Source: an uncultured Actinomycetes bacterium
GTDB taxonomy: Bacteria; Actinomycetota; Actinomycetes; Nanopelagicales; Nanopelagicaceae
DNA length: 7,827 bases
Reading direction: 5' to 3'
NCBI GenBank assembly: GCA_903893085.1
Contig: CAITKS010000178.1
Location: 1-7,827 of the forward strand
Shown: positions 6,426 to 7,827 of the stretch, piece by piece
How the letters are laid out: each line of letters opens with the position of its first letter
Position numbering within the stretch: the first letter of the stretch is position 1
The notes under the pieces: generated by a model
Database searches by the model: none
Told to the model about the DNA's origin: nothing
Seen by the model: only the letters and a program-made list of their open reading frames with translations
Made by a program: the position numbers and the translations under genes

Positions 6426-7331
6426 GTGAGCGTAAAGAAAAATCGAGTCCATAGCCCGTGGGGTGGATTCTTTTTCGTACTCCCATCCATTATTGCAATG
6501 GCGGTTTTTGTATACGGAATGATTGGTTACACCGTCCGTGAATCTCTGACTAACCGGACAAATGCTTGGGAAACTGAGATTAAATTTGTTGGGTTAACTA
6601 ATTATCGAGATTTGCTGGTGGATCCTGAATTCACCCACGCGCTCGCTAACCTCATGAAATTTACTATCGTCTTTATGATCGGATGTTTACTCTCCGGTTT
6701 GATTATGTCGCTGCTCCTTGAAAAAGGCATCAAAGGTGAAGGCTTCTTCCGTTCCACATATTTGTACCCAATGGCCATCTCATTTATCGCAATGGGTACT
6801 TCTTGGCGTTGGTTGATGGACTCAGCCCGCGATGCTGATGCAACTGGGCTTAACTTAGTGTTACAAAAAGTTGGTCTGGGCTTCCTGCAAAATGACTGGT
6901 ACACATCGGAAGCCGGGTCGATGTATGCGATGGCCTTGCCCGCGATTTGGCAGATGGCCGGATATGTCATGGCTCTGTTCTTGGCTGGCTTCCGCGGGAT
7001 CCCAGATGATCTTCGCGAGGCAGCCCGTGTTGATGGTGCAAGTGAATTTAAAATCTATCGCCACATCTTGTTCCCACAGCTATCTCCAACGTTCTTAACA
7101 GTCTTAATTATCTTGGGCCATATCTCGATGAAGGTCTTTGACTTAATCTTCGGTATTGCGACCAAGAGTTATGTAACCAAGGTTCTTGCGATCTATATGT
7201 GGCAAGTTATCTTCGATTTCCAGAACTATGCTGCCGGTGCAGCAATTGCGATAATCATTTTGTTGATGATCGCAGTGGCGGTTATTCCATATCTAGTTTA
7301 TGTAAACAAGACTGAGGAGGCGAACAAGTGA
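6426..7331 (+). CDS. Sugar ABC transporter permease, CUT1 MalF/GtsB-like
   Basis: First membrane subunit of the importer, 301 residues with about six membrane helices (roughly 13-35, 76-98, 110-130, 165-188, 221-245 and 269-293). The EAA loop that docks the ATPase is present: E198-A-A, G204 and P217 within EAARVDGASEFKIYRHILFPQ. ILGHISMKVFDLIF (229-242) is typical of the glucose/mannose GtsB-like branch. The GTG start at 6426 is supported by GAAAGG at 6411-6416, nine bases upstream. Codon choice is less biased than in the binding protein (lysine AAG in only 6 of 13). It follows the strong hairpin, and its stop overlaps the next gene's GTG by four bases, so the two permeases are translationally coupled and probably form a heterodimeric channel. 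Confidence 0.93.
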   Translation: MSVKKNRVHSPWGGFFFVLPSIIAMAVFVYGMIGYTVRESLTNRTNAWETEIKFVGLTNYRDLLVDPEFTHALANLMKFTIVFMIGCLLSGLIMSLLLEKGIKGEGFFRSTYLYPMAISFIAMGTSWRWLMDSARDADATGLNLVLQKVGLGFLQNDWYTSEAGSMYAMALPAIWQMAGYVMALFLAGFRGIPDDLREAARVDGASEFKIYRHILFPQLSPTFLTVLIILGHISMKVFDLIFGIATKSYVTKVLAIYMWQVIFDFQNYAAGAAIAIIILLMIAVAVIPYLVYVNKTEEANK

Positions 7332-7827
7332 GTACCGATATCGCATCCCGCGTTACGAAAAAAGTAGATATTCGCAATAAGCGCAAGCTAGATGGCAAAG
7401 GTCAGTTCTGGCTTGTCTTCCGTTACATCGCGCTGTCGATTCTCTTTGTAATCGCCGCACTTCCTATTTACATTATGGTGATTAACTCGGTAAAGGGAAT
7501 CACGGGAGTTAGCCAGTCCGCAGCCTTTATCCCACCTACGAAGCTAAATTTCGAAGCATGGGGTCCAACCTGGGATCAGTTAAAAGTTCCTATGGGTCGC
7601 ACCCTCTTCTTCGTGGTTCAGTCATCAATAATCTCAGCGGTTATCGGTGCGATCAACGGATTCGTATTCGCCAAGTGGCGCTTTAAGGGATCAACAGCCA
7701 TATTCACCACATTCCTTTTCGGAATGTTTATTCCATACCAAGCGATCATGATTCCACTAACCATGTTCAATCAGTGGGCTGGTATTGGTGGATCAATTTA
7801 CGTTCTGGTCTTTGCACACGTTATTTA
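7328..7827 (+). CDS. Sugar ABC transporter permease, CUT1 MalG/GtsC-like (3' end outside the window)
   Basis: Second membrane subunit of the importer; 166 complete codons are open to the end of the window. The start is GTG in a GTGA overlap with the previous stop, preceded by GAGGAGG at 7314-7320, the best ribosome site in the window. A basic cytosolic N-terminus (KKVDIRNKRK, 11-20) leads into membrane helices at about 29-52, 92-115 and 123-146. FAKWRFKGS (114-122) and FIPYQAIMIPL (134-144) are characteristic of the MalG/GtsC family. The EAA loop that contacts the ATPase lies beyond the window, so it cannot be checked. No ATPase gene is visible; it may follow downstream, or a shared MsiK-type ATPase may serve this system. 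Family assignment is firm. Confidence 0.9.
   Translation, partial: MSTDIASRVTKKVDIRNKRKLDGKGQFWLVFRYIALSILFVIAALPIYIMVINSVKGITGVSQSAAFIPPTKLNFEAWGPTWDQLKVPMGRTLFFVVQSSIISAVIGAINGFVFAKWRFKGSTAIFTTFLFGMFIPYQAIMIPLTMFNQWAGIGGSIYVLVFAHVI

Noticed and set aside
1..7827. CRISPR array, insertion sequence, tRNA or defence island
   Set aside because: No spaced repeats, transposase frame, terminal repeats, tRNA-like cloverleaf or toxin-antitoxin pair was found; all frames are accounted for by housekeeping and transport genes.

Overview
The window looks like chromosomal DNA of a free-living actinobacterium with unusually moderate GC. It could be a freshwater Nanopelagicales/acI-type lineage (such as Planktophila), but that placement is inference. 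The main support is the order folD - DUF3017 membrane protein - malate dehydrogenase, an arrangement familiar from Actinobacteria, and DUF3017 is essentially an actinobacterial family. Genes are tightly packed, all on the + strand, and no intergenic gap exceeds about 180 bases.

Region 1 (1-3325) is a central-metabolism cluster that reads as one operon: the 3' end of folD, a small three-helix membrane protein, an NAD malate dehydrogenase of the LDH-like type (mdh), an NADP isocitrate dehydrogenase of the homodimeric eukaryote-like type (icd), and a cytosolic peptidase S51 family protein. A near-perfect 18-bp palindrome lies just before mdh, over a possible -10 box and next to the ribosome site, so the TCA pair is probably controlled there.

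Region 2 (3334-4857) is a complete L-arabinose isomerase gene (araA). A TACTAT box six bases before its ATG suggests its own, possibly leaderless, promoter. The last ~58 codons of araA are strikingly GC-rich at third positions compared with the rest of the gene.

Region 3 (4858-7827) is a CUT1 sugar ABC transporter that is cut by the window edge: a structured ~180-base leader, a family 1 sugar-binding protein with strong codon bias, a very long intrinsic-terminator hairpin, and two membrane permeases overlapping by 4 bases. The binding protein and permeases most resemble the glucose/mannose (GtsABC-like) branch. The araA neighbour makes a pentose such as L-arabinose an alternative substrate. 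No ATPase gene is in view. The hairpin after the binding protein would let it be made in excess over the permeases.

No mobile element, CRISPR array, tRNA or rRNA is visible. I see no clearly new biological system. The best leads are regulatory (the mdh palindrome and the transporter leader) and evolutionary (the MDH type at this locus, and the composition break in araA).
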